A stretch of 64,000 nucleotides of DNA from Burkholderia diffusa (GTDB lineage Bacteria > Pseudomonadota > Gammaproteobacteria > Burkholderiales > Burkholderiaceae): the NCBI RefSeq assembly GCF_902499115.1, contig NZ_CABVPN010000026.1, positions 1-64,000 of the forward strand, in the 5' to 3' direction. Made by a program: the position numbers and the translations under genes. Each line of letters opens with the position of its first letter. Position 1 is the first letter of the stretch. This document shows, in pieces, positions 1-8,246 of this stretch. The notes under the pieces are model-generated. The model made no database searches. It was not told the DNA's origin and saw nothing but the letters and a program-made list of their open reading frames with translations.

Positions 1-73
1 TCTGGACCGCCTCAGCCGATTCCATCCTCGAAAAGCTGCATCGACTTTGCTCGCGAATCAGCGGAACAGGACA

Positions 74-706
74 CTAGCGCGGCGTGTCGCCGTCGCCCCC
101 CCACACGACCATCACGTCGCGCACCAGCGCGGCGATCGACGTCGCACCGAGCTTCTCCTTGATGCTCGCGCGATGCACGTCGACGGTCTTCACGCTGATC
201 GACAGATCCGACGCGATCTGCTTGCTGCCCTTGCCGTCGACGACGCCGCGCAGCACCTCCTTCTCGCGTGCGGTCAGCGCGTCGAGCCGCTGGCGCAGCT
301 CGCGATGCCGCTGGCCGACCGCGTGCCGCTGCTGCGCGAGCCGCAACGCGCGCTGCACGCGCTCGAGCATCTGCTGCGAGTTGTACGGCTTCTCGACGAA
401 ATCGATCGCGCCGTTCTGCAGCGCGCGCACGGACATCGGGATATCGCCGTGTCCGCTCACGAAGATCACCGGCAGCGTCGCGCCGCGCGCGTTCAGTTCC
501 GCCTGGACGTCGAAACCGCTTTTCTCCGGCATCCGCACGTCGAGCACCAGGCACGCGACCAGGTTCACGTCGAAGCGCGCGAGAAAATCGGCGGCATTCG
601 CGAAGCCTTCGGACGCGATGCCGACCGACTCGAGCAGCCAGGCGAGCGACGTCCGCATGCCGCTGTCGTCGTCGACGATGTATACGATCGGAGCGGGTGA
701 CGTCAT
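74..706 (-). CDS. FixJ/NarL-type two-component response regulator
   Basis: DNA-binding response regulator of 210 residues. The N-terminal receiver (about 8-120) has the acidic pair D12/D13, phosphoacceptor D56 and the conserved K106 before a proline. The C-terminal LuxR helix-turn-helix begins near residue 142 (motif LTAREKEVL) and runs to about 200. I chose the ATG at 706 because it precedes a normal receiver strand; the frame stays open 48 codons further upstream, but that stretch does not look like protein. No sensor kinase lies within the window; it may be beyond the left edge. The gene is divergent from the flavin reductase, with an operator-like palindrome between them. Family and role are secure; the signal is unknown. 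Confidence 0.88.
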   Translation of the reverse strand: MTSPAPIVYIVDDDSGMRTSLAWLLESVGIASEGFANAADFLARFDVNLVACLVLDVRMPEKSGFDVQAELNARGATLPVIFVSGHGDIPMSVRALQNGAIDFVEKPYNSQQMLERVQRALRLAQQRHAVGQRHRELRQRLDALTAREKEVLRGVVDGKGSKQIASDLSISVKTVDVHRASIKEKLGATSIAALVRDVMVVWGGDGDTPR

Positions 707-871
707 CGGGGTGTCTCGCAAGATATCGGTATCGGCATCGCACGCGCCGCGGGTGAGGCAGGCGTCGTTCGTCGGGGTGTGCGGCACATCATAACGAGCA
801 GAAAATGCGCTGAATACCCCTTCACGTGCCGCATCGATGCTCCATCGCACTTTTTTCCGCGCGCCGTGCCG

Positions 872-898
872 CGCATCTAGGTAGAACCTTTAGATGCG
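872..898. promoter_or_regulatory. Palindromic operator candidate between regulator and flavin reductase
   Basis: Perfect 8-base inverted repeat CGCATCTA / TAGATGCG separated by 11 bases, with a second shorter inverted repeat (AGGT/ACCT) nested inside. It lies in the 331-bp divergent intergenic region 707-1037, about 140 bp before the flavin reductase start and 166 bp before the regulator start. Symmetry and position suggest a site for a dimeric regulator, most simply the adjacent FixJ-like protein. That assignment is inference. I see nothing else clear in this gap. Confidence 0.5.
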
Positions 899-1037
899 TT
901 GGCGGGAACGCCATCTTCATCGTCAATCGTGCGAATGTTCGCCGGCTTTTTCGCGGCGTACGCTTGCTGCATCGTCGACGATTCGATGCCGCATCGACGG
1001 CTCGCACGATCGCCACCTCATTCACCCAGGAGCGCCC

Positions 1038-1583
1038 ATGTCAGCACCGTCCGATACCCCGCAACCGGCGCGCGCCGAACCCACCGCCGCGCAACAGGCC
1101 TTCCGGCAAGCGATGGCCCACCTCGGCGCGGCCGTCAACGTGATCACGACCGCGGGGCCGCACGGCCGCTGCGGGATCACGGCGAGCGCCGTCTGTTCCG
1201 TCACCGACGCGCCGCCGACGCTGCTCGTGTGCCTGAACCGGTCGAGCGCGATGCATGCGACCTTCGAGCGCAATCGTCATGTGTGCATCAACGTGCTGCC
1301 GGCCGAGCACGAACTGCTCGCGCGGCATTTCGCAGGACTCACCGAGTTGCCGATGGAGCGCCGCTTCGAGCTGCCGGTGTGGGATCGCGGCGAGCAGGAT
1401 GTGCCCGTGCTGCGCGATGCGCTCGCGAGCCTGCAAGGCACGATCGCCGACATGAAGGAAGTCGGCTCGCATTCGGTGATGTTCATCGAGGCGACGTCGA
1501 TTCGCGTGCGCAACGACGGCGACAGCCTCATCTACTTCAGCCGCGCGTTCCATCGCGTATCGCGTACCGCCTGCGTGCGGTAA
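1038..1583 (+). CDS. Flavin reductase (HpaC-like, short-chain FMN/FAD reductase)
   Basis: Predicted NAD(P)H:flavin oxidoreductase of 181 residues of the flavin-reductase-like (FMN-binding split barrel) family, typically the small component of two-component monooxygenases. It would pass reduced flavin to a separate oxygenase. Supporting motifs are the N-terminal AVNVITT strand, the GITASAVCSV flavin-binding segment, and the LVCLNRSS/CINVL core. Length is normal for HpaC-type proteins. The ATG at 1038 is chosen for the upstream AGGAGC. No oxygenase partner is adjacent, so the substrate cannot be named. An MFS carrier converges on it 45 bp downstream. Confidence 0.85.
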   Translation: MSAPSDTPQPARAEPTAAQQAFRQAMAHLGAAVNVITTAGPHGRCGITASAVCSVTDAPPTLLVCLNRSSAMHATFERNRHVCINVLPAEHELLARHFAGLTELPMERRFELPVWDRGEQDVPVLRDALASLQGTIADMKEVGSHSVMFIEATSIRVRNDGDSLIYFSRAFHRVSRTACVR

Positions 1584-1628
1584 CGGTCGGGGTAACAAAA
1601 CGGTGCCGCGCTCGCCGATCGCGCAGGG

Positions 1629-2876
1629 CTACGCCGAGCGCAACGCGCGCTGTCCCGCCGCGAGCGCCGCGCCCGCGAACAGCGTCAGCGCCGAATACAC
1701 GAGCCCGCGCGCGAGCCCCGCGCTGTCGGATACCCAGCCGATCGCGACGGGCCCGGCGATCTGCCCGAACGCGAAGATCGTCGTGAACGCGCTGATGCCC
1801 TTCGCCCAGCCTTCCGGCGACAGATTGTGGCGCACGAACGCGGTCGTCGACGCGACCGCCGACAGGAACGTCGCGCCGAACAGCACGCCCGACGCGAACG
1901 CGGCCGCCGGATGCGCGAACAGCGCCGGCATCAGCGTCGCCACGCCGAGCAACGCATTGAGCACGGCCAGCGCCTGGCCGCCGCGCATCCGGTCGAGCAA
2001 CCCCGACCACAGCCGCGCCGACACGATGGTCGCGACGCCGAGCATCACGTAGAACGCGGACACGACCGTGCCGCTCATCCCCGTGCCGCGCAGCAGCGCG
2101 ACGATGAACGTCATGTAGCCGATATAGCCGACGCCGAACAGTCCGTAGCCCGCGAGCGCGAGCGCGAAGCGCGCGGGGCTCGCGCTCGCCGCCGGCGCGG
2201 CGCCGTCGCGCCGCACGGCCGGTGCCGCGTGCGCATGCTCGATGCGACGCGCCGCCGCCACGGCGATCGCCGAGAACAGCACGCACGCGACCGCGAGCGC
2301 GAACCATGCGGGTTGCCATCCGTGCGTGCGATGTACGAGCGTCGCGGGCACGAGCAGCGACGACGCGACGATGCCCCACCCCGTGCCGCCGTAATAGAGC
2401 CCGAGCAGCAGCCCCGCATCGCGCGGCGACGCGGACGCGAGCCGCGCCGCCAGCACGCCGCCGCTGATGAAGATCAGCGCGCTGCCGACGCCTGTCGCGA
2501 GCCGTTCGACGAGCAGCGCGTTCATGCCGGACGAGAACCCGCATGCGGCCATCAGCACCGCGGTCAGCGCGCAGCCGGCCGCCAGCAGCGTGCCGGTGCG
2601 CCAGCGCCGAGACAGGAACGGGAAGACGAGCGCGCCGATCAGGTAGCCGGCCGCGTTCGCGGTGTTCAATGCGCCGGCCTGCGCGAAGCTCCAGCCGAGA
2701 TCGACCTTCATCGGCGGAAGCAGCAACGCATACGAAAAGCGCGCGAGGCCGAGCGCGATCGCGCTGCCGAGCGACAGGCAGATCGCGAGCCGCCATGCTG
2801 CCATCCGGTCGGATTCGGTGGCGCCGGCATGCGGCCGTGCTCGGCCGGCGTGCTCCGGTTGCGGCGCTGTGCGCAT
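1629..2876 (-). CDS. MFS transporter, YbfB/YjiJ family
   Basis: Inner-membrane transporter of 415 residues with about twelve hydrophobic segments. The first reads SLGSAIALGLARFSYALLLP, typical of YbfB/YjiJ-type MFS proteins, and the GLGSA-like TM repeats follow. The substrate is unknown for this family. The ATG at 2876 is preceded by GGAGA; an open extension of 72 codons upstream is low-complexity and rejected. It is transcribed divergently from the peptide/M29-like pair, so it could export a product of that pair, but nothing in the sequence proves the link. Confidence 0.82.
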   Translation of the reverse strand: MRTAPQPEHAGRARPHAGATESDRMAAWRLAICLSLGSAIALGLARFSYALLLPPMKVDLGWSFAQAGALNTANAAGYLIGALVFPFLSRRWRTGTLLAAGCALTAVLMAACGFSSGMNALLVERLATGVGSALIFISGGVLAARLASASPRDAGLLLGLYYGGTGWGIVASSLLVPATLVHRTHGWQPAWFALAVACVLFSAIAVAAARRIEHAHAAPAVRRDGAAPAASASPARFALALAGYGLFGVGYIGYMTFIVALLRGTGMSGTVVSAFYVMLGVATIVSARLWSGLLDRMRGGQALAVLNALLGVATLMPALFAHPAAAFASGVLFGATFLSAVASTTAFVRHNLSPEGWAKGISAFTTIFAFGQIAGPVAIGWVSDSAGLARGLVYSALTLFAGAALAAGQRALRSA

Positions 2877-3237
2877 CGCATGTCTCCATCGTGGTTCGCA
2901 TCGTGCCGCCGGGACGGCGGTGCGCGCGCGGCTGCGGCCCGCACGCGAAGTCGTCAGATGGTGCCAGAAAATCGTGGCAGCCGCCGGAGCCGGCTCGTCG
3001 ACTGCTGGCGGACAGTTCGCATGAACGCCAGCCGCGTGCGCATCGTTCGCGAATGATGAAAACCGAAACGATCGACGCGATTGCACTCGCAATTTAAATA
3101 AATCACATGAATGAACTCATCATTGACGGCCTCGATATTCAAAACAATTAATCCACGGCCTTCACGATCCGATTCATTCGCCTTCATTGCGCGATATGCA
3201 GCGAACCCGCTTGTTTAGCACACCACAGCTAAAAACG

Positions 3238-3276
3238 ATGCAACGCGTTGCATTCGGCAAATCATCAGACTAATAT
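3238..3276 (+). promoter_or_regulatory. Sigma70-like promoter overlapped by a 16-bp perfect palindrome
   Basis: The perfect palindrome ATGCAACGCGTTGCAT (3238-3253) overlaps a -35-like TTGCAT (3248-3253). A -10-like TAATAT (3271-3276) follows at exactly 17 bases. A start near 3283 would give a leader of about 97 bases before the peptide gene, containing a small hairpin (GCGGTA/TACCGC, 3318-3336). A repressor bound to the palindrome would block the -35. The rest of the 503-bp gap 2877-3379 is noticeably more AT-rich than its surroundings (around 3090-3160) and contains no gene I can support. Confidence 0.6.
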
Positions 3277-3379
3277 CGACGCCACTCGCCCGGCACTCAA
3301 AAAATTCCGGACGAGCGGCGGTAATCCCTTTACCGCGCTTTCATGTTGAATCGCTCATGTTCACCACAGGAGAATTGAC

Positions 3380-3502
3380 ATGCAGGAAACCCGGCAGATC
3401 GAATTGCTTGACTGGATGCAGGAAGACACGCACCCCGAGGCCGTCGACATGATGGTCGAGGATGCCGTGGTGCCGTTCGGCACCGCGCTCTGGCCTGTCT
3501 GA
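3380..3502 (+). CDS. 40-residue peptide, candidate precursor of a modified peptide
   Basis: Short gene encoding 40 residues, starting MQETRQIELLDWMQED and ending PFGTALWPV. A strong AGGAGA (3368-3373) lies at ideal distance from the ATG, and a good promoter lies upstream. The N-terminal three quarters is acidic and helix-prone (leader-like); the last nine residues are neutral, hydrophobic and aromatic (core-like). No signal peptide or membrane segment is present. It lies 58 bases before the M29-like gene in the same direction, so they are probably co-transcribed. I do not recognise the family. It could be a RiPP precursor, a regulatory leader peptide or a small partner subunit. That it is translated is well supported by the ribosome-binding site; its role is inference. 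Confidence 0.6.
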   Translation: MQETRQIELLDWMQEDTHPEAVDMMVEDAVVPFGTALWPV

Positions 3503-3560
3503 GCGGCCAGCCCGTTCCCGCGGAAGGGCCGCGGCCCTTCCGCCGCTTCCGGAGACACGC

Positions 3561-4514
3561 ATGCTGAACCTGCACCGCGCGCTCGGCTGTCACCCGGCGC
3601 TGCGCGACAAGCTCGCACGCGGCGAAACGGGCAAACTCCTGGTCGGTTACGACACCCGCAACCGCGACGTCGCGTTGCGCGCGTTTTCCGCCCTGCCCGA
3701 CTCGTTCGACGCGACGACCCTCTGCCTCGAAACCACCCCGCCCGCCGACATCGCCGCCGCGCTCGCGCGCGCGGATCTGTTCGTGCTGCTGTACGACTCG
3801 TCGTGCCTGCCGACACCCTCGCCGAGCGGCCCGCCGTTCCTGGCCGCGATCCGTCCCGCGATCGTCGAGCACTGGAGCAAGTCGGTACTGTTCAAGGATT
3901 ACGGCCCACATCTCGACGAAGCGTTCGCCGAATCGCTCGACGACATCGCCGCGCGCAACGGCCGGCTGATCGAAGCGGCCGCACGCGCATCGCGGATCCA
4001 CTTCATCGACGAAGCCGGCAACACGCTGACCGGCTCGCTTTCACCGGACCAGAAATGGACGAGCGTGGACGGGATGGGCAATCTCGACGTCGTGCCCGGC
4101 GAGATCGCGACGCACGTCACCGACCTGCACGGCTCGATCGTATTCAGCGGCACGTTCCTCGGCACCGTGCCGTTTGCGATCAAGTACCGCGTGACGGAGC
4201 GGCTCGCGACGCTGCACGTCGAAGACAGCCTGATCGTCGATTTCGACAGCGACGACGCGGGCTTCCGGCGCGACTTCGCGTCGTACCTCGACCGGCATGA
4301 CAATCACCGGCGCATCGAAGAATTCGGTATCGGCACGAACCTGGGCATCCGCGCGCTGTACGGCCGCAACGCCGGGTTCGAGGAACGCCATCCGGGGCTG
4401 CATCTCGGCCTCGGCGGCGGCGCGAACGGCAGCCACCACCTCGACCTGATCTTCGCGCGCGGCACGCTCGCGTTCGACGAGCGGATCGTGTTCGACGGCG
4501 CGTTCGCCGTCTGA
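3561..4514 (+). CDS. M29 aminopeptidase-like metalloenzyme paired with the small peptide
   Basis: Protein of 317 residues resembling the C-terminal part of M29 (AmpS/AmpT) aminopeptidases and the related 2,5-dihydroxypyridine dioxygenase (NicX) fold. Candidate metal ligands follow the M29 order: E181 in VVPGEI, E254 in EEFGIGTN, H281 in LHLGLGG, then H293 and D295 in SHHLDLIF. It is shorter than true M29 enzymes (about 400 residues) and lacks an obvious counterpart of the catalytic tyrosine. The first 150 residues are not recognisable. ATG chosen for GGAGA ten bases upstream. Coupling to the 40-residue gene suggests the peptide is its substrate or partner. Peptidase, oxygenase-like or non-catalytic binding roles all remain possible. 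Confidence 0.65.
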   Translation: MLNLHRALGCHPALRDKLARGETGKLLVGYDTRNRDVALRAFSALPDSFDATTLCLETTPPADIAAALARADLFVLLYDSSCLPTPSPSGPPFLAAIRPAIVEHWSKSVLFKDYGPHLDEAFAESLDDIAARNGRLIEAAARASRIHFIDEAGNTLTGSLSPDQKWTSVDGMGNLDVVPGEIATHVTDLHGSIVFSGTFLGTVPFAIKYRVTERLATLHVEDSLIVDFDSDDAGFRRDFASYLDRHDNHRRIEEFGIGTNLGIRALYGRNAGFEERHPGLHLGLGGGANGSHHLDLIFARGTLAFDERIVFDGAFAV

Positions 4515-4522
4515 CTGTCGAA

Positions 4523-5032
4523 TCAGGCTTCGGCGGCCGCCGTGTCGCCGAGCCACTTGTACATCACCAGGCAATCGACGAAGCCGAGCCGCGCGTGGCG
4601 ATACGCGCGCGGCAAGCGGCCGACGATCTCGAAGCCGAGCTTCTGCCACAGCGCCACCGCCACCTCGTTGGTCGCGACCACCGAATTGAACTGCATTGCG
4701 AGAAAGCCGCGTTCGCGCGCCACCTGCTGCGAGTGCTCGCACATCAGGCGGGCGACGCCCTTGCCGCGCGCGGCCTCGCCAACCATATACCCGCAGTTGC
4801 ACACGTGATTGCCGGGCCCGGCCGCGTTCGCCTTCAGGTAGTACGAGCCGAGCAGCACGCCATCCTCCTCGGCGACCCACGTGCAGAGCGGCGCGTCGAG
4901 CCACTGCGCGCGAGCGGCCTCCCGCGTCGCCGCCGGATCGAATGCATAGGTCTCCTGCGCGGTGACGATCGCGTGGTACGTGGGCCAGAAGCGGAGGAAA
5001 TCGTCTTCGGTCATCGGGCGAAGCGTGATCAT
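4523..5032 (-). CDS. GNAT-family N-acetyltransferase
   Basis: Predicted acetyl-CoA-dependent N-acetyltransferase of 169 residues. The acetyl-CoA pyrophosphate-binding motif A is visible as VGEAARGKGVARLM (R/Q-x-x-G-x-G/A type), followed by the motif B region around ALWQKLGFEIVGRLP. Length is normal for a single GNAT domain. ATG at 5032 chosen because it starts the first beta strand (ITLRPMTEDD). It converges with the M29-like gene, only 8 bases apart, and lies 74 bases after the AraC gene in the same direction. The substrate cannot be predicted. Confidence 0.85.
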   Translation of the reverse strand: MITLRPMTEDDFLRFWPTYHAIVTAQETYAFDPAATREAARAQWLDAPLCTWVAEEDGVLLGSYYLKANAAGPGNHVCNCGYMVGEAARGKGVARLMCEHSQQVARERGFLAMQFNSVVATNEVAVALWQKLGFEIVGRLPRAYRHARLGFVDCLVMYKWLGDTAAAEA

Positions 5033-5106
5033 GCGGGTTCTCTCGTGAAGGGATCGGGAAATGTGCGTGCGAGCCGACGCGCGTGGCGCGACACGGCGTC
5101 GGAGCG

Positions 5107-6150
5107 TCATTGCGGGCCACCGTCGCGCAACAGGCCGCTGCGATAAGCGCCCGGCGGCACGCCATACCAGCGCTTGAACGCCTGCGAGAAACTCGACAGG
5201 TCGCTGAAGCCGAGCCGCTCGGCCACCTCCGTCAGCGACAAGTGCGCATCGCCGAGCAGCGTCTCGGCCATCATGCCGCGCGCCTGCGCGAGCAGCACCC
5301 GGAACGTCGTGCCTTCTTCCTGCAGACGGCGCTTCAGCGTGCGCGGGCTCGTGCTCATCAGCCGCGCCATGTCCTCGAGCGAGAACGGCACGTTACCGGG
5401 CGCCGCCGTCAAATATTGCCGCACCATCTCCGACGTGCCGACCCGCGCGCGCCGCGCGTCGACCAACTGGCTGCACATCTGCTCGCACATCGAAACCGTC
5501 AGCGGGTTCGCATGCGGCAGCGGCCGATCGAGAAACGCGCGATCGAATGCAAGGCTGTTCGCGCGCGCGCCGAACGCAGGCTCGACGCCGGCGATGCGCA
5601 GCACGGGCGTGGAAGCGGACGCGCTCGTCGCACGAGCAGCCTGCATGGTGAAGCGCGACAACGCGAAATCGCCCCCGCCGATCTCCTGCAGCAGCACGGC
5701 AGCGGCCGCCATGTCGCGCTCGACGAGGAACCGGCTCAGGCTGGCATCGAGCTCAGGCGCGCCGAAATTCAGCACACCCGTCTCCGGCTCCTCGCGGTAC
5801 GTGATCACCGTGAACGCATACGTGAGGGGCAGGAAGCGCATCGCGAGCGCCAGCGCGTCGCGCGCGGTCGCGCTCGCGATCAGCCCGTAGCCCCACACGC
5901 CGTACGCGGAGAAGTGATAGCGCTGTCCGACCTCGAACCCGAGGCCCGGCGCGCGCCCGAGCGCGCGCAGCAGGTTGCCGGTCAACCGCAGTTCCTGCGC
6001 GGCCGTCACCTCGACCTTCGGATCGTCGAGCTGCGCGTCCACGAGGCCCGTGCCGGCCAGCAACTTCGTGCGCGGCACGCCGCGTTCGTCGCCGAAATCG
6101 ACCAGCAGCCGCGCGCTGGCCGGACTCCGGGTGAAGTCCCAGAAGCTCAT
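5107..6150 (-). CDS. AraC-family regulator with arabinose-binding-type N-terminal domain
   Basis: Transcriptional regulator of 347 residues. Residues 20-200 match the Arabinose_bd-type effector domain seen in OruR/ArgR-like and alcohol-responsive regulators (FEVGQRYHFSAYGVWGYGLIAS core). The C-terminal 100 residues carry two helix-turn-helix motifs, the second being LGFSDLSSFSQAFKRWYGVPPGAYR. ATG at 6150 is preferred to an upstream ATG at 6213 because family members begin close to this point. It is divergent from the GMC/Baeyer-Villiger operon, which it probably controls in response to a substrate of that pathway (inference). Confidence 0.85.
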   Translation of the reverse strand: MSFWDFTRSPASARLLVDFGDERGVPRTKLLAGTGLVDAQLDDPKVEVTAAQELRLTGNLLRALGRAPGLGFEVGQRYHFSAYGVWGYGLIASATARDALALAMRFLPLTYAFTVITYREEPETGVLNFGAPELDASLSRFLVERDMAAAAVLLQEIGGGDFALSRFTMQAARATSASASTPVLRIAGVEPAFGARANSLAFDRAFLDRPLPHANPLTVSMCEQMCSQLVDARRARVGTSEMVRQYLTAAPGNVPFSLEDMARLMSTSPRTLKRRLQEEGTTFRVLLAQARGMMAETLLGDAHLSLTEVAERLGFSDLSSFSQAFKRWYGVPPGAYRSGLLRDGGPQ

Positions 6151-6294
6151 GCGGAGAAACCCTCGAAGCGCCGACTTGGCCCAAATACTAAAACAATTGT
6201 CCCGAAGCAGCATTGGTGTTTTCCCATGCGGCCCGCACCATCGGCGTCATCAGTCGTCGCGTGAACGACGCCAACGCCCCCCGGAGGAGACACC

Positions 6295-6492
6295 ATGCGA
6301 CCGAGTCGCCCATCCGACCTCGCCGCCCGCTTCGAACTCCCGCGCAACGCATTCGACCGCTGGCATCGCGGACCACGCTCGCGCGCGCGGCACGAGTCCC
6401 GCAACGACACCGGGCGCTGCAGCTGCAGCTGCAGCGCGCCGTCCGACAGGCGCTTCGACCCGCCGCTGCACGCACAGGCGTGCAGCGCGTGA
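6295..6492 (+). CDS. Doubtful 65-codon open frame with a strong ribosome-binding site
   Basis: Open frame of 65 codons in the 368-bp gap (6151-6518) between the AraC gene and the GMC gene. GGAGGAGA sits 6-13 bases before the ATG, better than many real genes here. The product is arginine-rich, ends with a CSCSCS run from a gctgcagctgcagctgcagc repeat (about 6417-6436), and resembles no family I know. It may be a leader peptide for the operon or the remnant of an old start region. The GMC gene follows after 26 bases. Coding status uncertain. Confidence 0.3.
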   Translation: MRPSRPSDLAARFELPRNAFDRWHRGPRSRARHESRNDTGRCSCSCSAPSDRRFDPPLHAQACSA

Positions 6493-6518
6493 ACCATCGA
6501 CCATCGGGAGACGATTTC

Positions 6519-8246
6519 ATGAGCACAACGTTCGATTACATCGTCGTCGGCGGCGGTTCGGGCGGCTGCGTCGTCGCGGGGCGCCTCACCGAGGACCCGG
6601 CCGTCACCGTCTGCATGCTCGAGGCCGGCGGCCGCGGCGACAACGCGATCGTCAACGCGCCGACCGGCGCGGTCGTGATGCTGCCGACCCGCGTGAACAA
6701 CTGGGCTTTTGACACGGTGCCGCAGCCGGGGCTCGGCGGGCGCATCGGCTATCAGCCGCGCGGCAAGGCGCTCGGCGGTTCGTCCGCGATCAACGCGATG
6801 GTCTACATTCGCGGCCATCGCGTCGATTACGACGGCTGGGCCGCGCTCGGCAACGAAGGCTGGTCCTACGACGACGTGCTGCCGTACTTCCGCCTGAGCG
6901 AGCACAACGAGCGCTTCGACGACGCCTTTCACGGCCGCGACGGCCCGTTGTGGGTCAGCGACCTGCGCACCGGCAACCCGTTCCATGCGCGCTACCTGGA
7001 AGCGGCGCGACAGGCCGGCCTGCCGCTCACCGACGACTTCAACGGCGCGCAACAGGAAGGCGTCGGCCTGTACCAGGTCACGCAGAAGCACGGCGAGCGG
7101 TGGAGCGCAGCGCGCGCATACCTGCTGCCGCACATCGGCCGCCGCGACAACCTGACGGTCGAAACGCACGCGCAGGTGCTGCGCATCCTGTTCGACGGCA
7201 CGCGCGCGACGGGTGTCGAGGTGCGGCAGCGCGGCGAGGTTCGCACGCTGCGCGCGCGGCGCGAAATCGTGCTCGCGGCGGGCGCGCTGCAGACGCCGCA
7301 GCTGCTGATGCTGTCGGGCGTCGGTCCGGCCCGCGAACTGCAGCGGCTCGGCATTCCGGTGCGCACCGACCTGCCCGGCGTCGGCCGCAACCTGCAGGAT
7401 CATCCGGACTTCATCCTCGGCTACCGCGTGCGCGGCGTCGACACGATGGGCGTGTCCGCGCGCGGCGGCCTGCGCATGCTGCGCGAGTTCGCGCGCTTTC
7501 GCCGCGAACGGCGCGGGATGCTGACGTCGAATTTCGCGGAAGGCGGCGGCTTCCTCAAGACGCGGCCCGGCCTCGATGCGCCCGACATCCAGTTGCACTT
7601 CGTCGTCGCGCTCGTCGACGATCATGCGCGCCGGCTGCATGCCGGCCACGGGCTGTCGTGCCACGTGTGCCTGCTGCGGCCGCGCAGCCGCGGCTCGGTC
7701 ACGCTGCACAGCGCCGATCCGCTCGCCGCGCCGCGCATCGACCCCGCGTTCTTCGACGATCCGCGCGACCTCGACGACATGGTCGCCGGCTTCCGGCTCA
7801 CGCGCACGCTGATGGAAGCACCGGCGCTCGCCGAATGGATCACGCGCGACATGTTCACCGCGAACGTGACGACCGACGACGAGATCCGCGACGTGCTGCG
7901 CCGGCGCACCGACACCGTGTATCACCCGGTCGGCACGTGCCGGATGGGACACGACGCGCTCGCGGTCGTCGATCCGCAATTGCGCGTGCATGGCGTCACG
8001 GGGCTGCGCATCGTCGATGCGTCCGTCATGCCGACGCTGATCGGCGGCAATACCAATGCGCCGACGATCATGATCGCCGAGAAGGCCGTCGACCTGATTC
8101 GAGACGTGCGACGCGTGCCGGCACGATCATCCGCCAACGCGGAACGCGAAGCGGTGCTTGCGCCAGCGCATCGCGACGCCGTTCCTGCATCGTGTGATTC
8201 GCACGATGCGATTCATACCGAGGAGACCCGCCATGTCGTCGCCTGA
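6519..8246 (+). CDS. GMC-family FAD alcohol dehydrogenase/oxidase (AlkJ/choline dehydrogenase-like)
   Basis: Flavoprotein of 575 residues that should oxidise a primary or secondary alcohol. The FAD dinucleotide motif VGGGSGGCVVAGRL is at 10-22, the GMC signature GKALGGSSAINAMVYIRG at 82-99, and the C-terminal catalytic His/Asn region as YHPVGTCRMG and IGGNTNAPT. After the usual last helix (KAVDLIRDV) there is an extra tail of about 45 residues with no fold, which runs 14 bases into the next gene and may reflect a lost stop codon. ATG follows the weak GGGAG at 6506. Operon partner of the Baeyer-Villiger/esterase fusion, so it probably supplies its ketone or aldehyde substrate. Confidence 0.87.
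   Translation: MSTTFDYIVVGGGSGGCVVAGRLTEDPAVTVCMLEAGGRGDNAIVNAPTGAVVMLPTRVNNWAFDTVPQPGLGGRIGYQPRGKALGGSSAINAMVYIRGHRVDYDGWAALGNEGWSYDDVLPYFRLSEHNERFDDAFHGRDGPLWVSDLRTGNPFHARYLEAARQAGLPLTDDFNGAQQEGVGLYQVTQKHGERWSAARAYLLPHIGRRDNLTVETHAQVLRILFDGTRATGVEVRQRGEVRTLRARREIVLAAGALQTPQLLMLSGVGPARELQRLGIPVRTDLPGVGRNLQDHPDFILGYRVRGVDTMGVSARGGLRMLREFARFRRERRGMLTSNFAEGGGFLKTRPGLDAPDIQLHFVVALVDDHARRLHAGHGLSCHVCLLRPRSRGSVTLHSADPLAAPRIDPAFFDDPRDLDDMVAGFRLTRTLMEAPALAEWITRDMFTANVTTDDEIRDVLRRRTDTVYHPVGTCRMGHDALAVVDPQLRVHGVTGLRIVDASVMPTLIGGNTNAPTIMIAEKAVDLIRDVRRVPARSSANAEREAVLAPAHRDAVPASCDSHDAIHTEETRHVVA

Noticed and set aside
3330..4001. Antisense frames over the peptide and M29-like gene
   Set aside because: No plausible starts; they would not preserve the ribosome-binding site and metal-ligand pattern seen on the plus strand.
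6417..6436. Repeated gctgca units as a binding site or CRISPR-like repeat
   Set aside because: Only three tandem short units with no spacers; simple low-complexity sequence.
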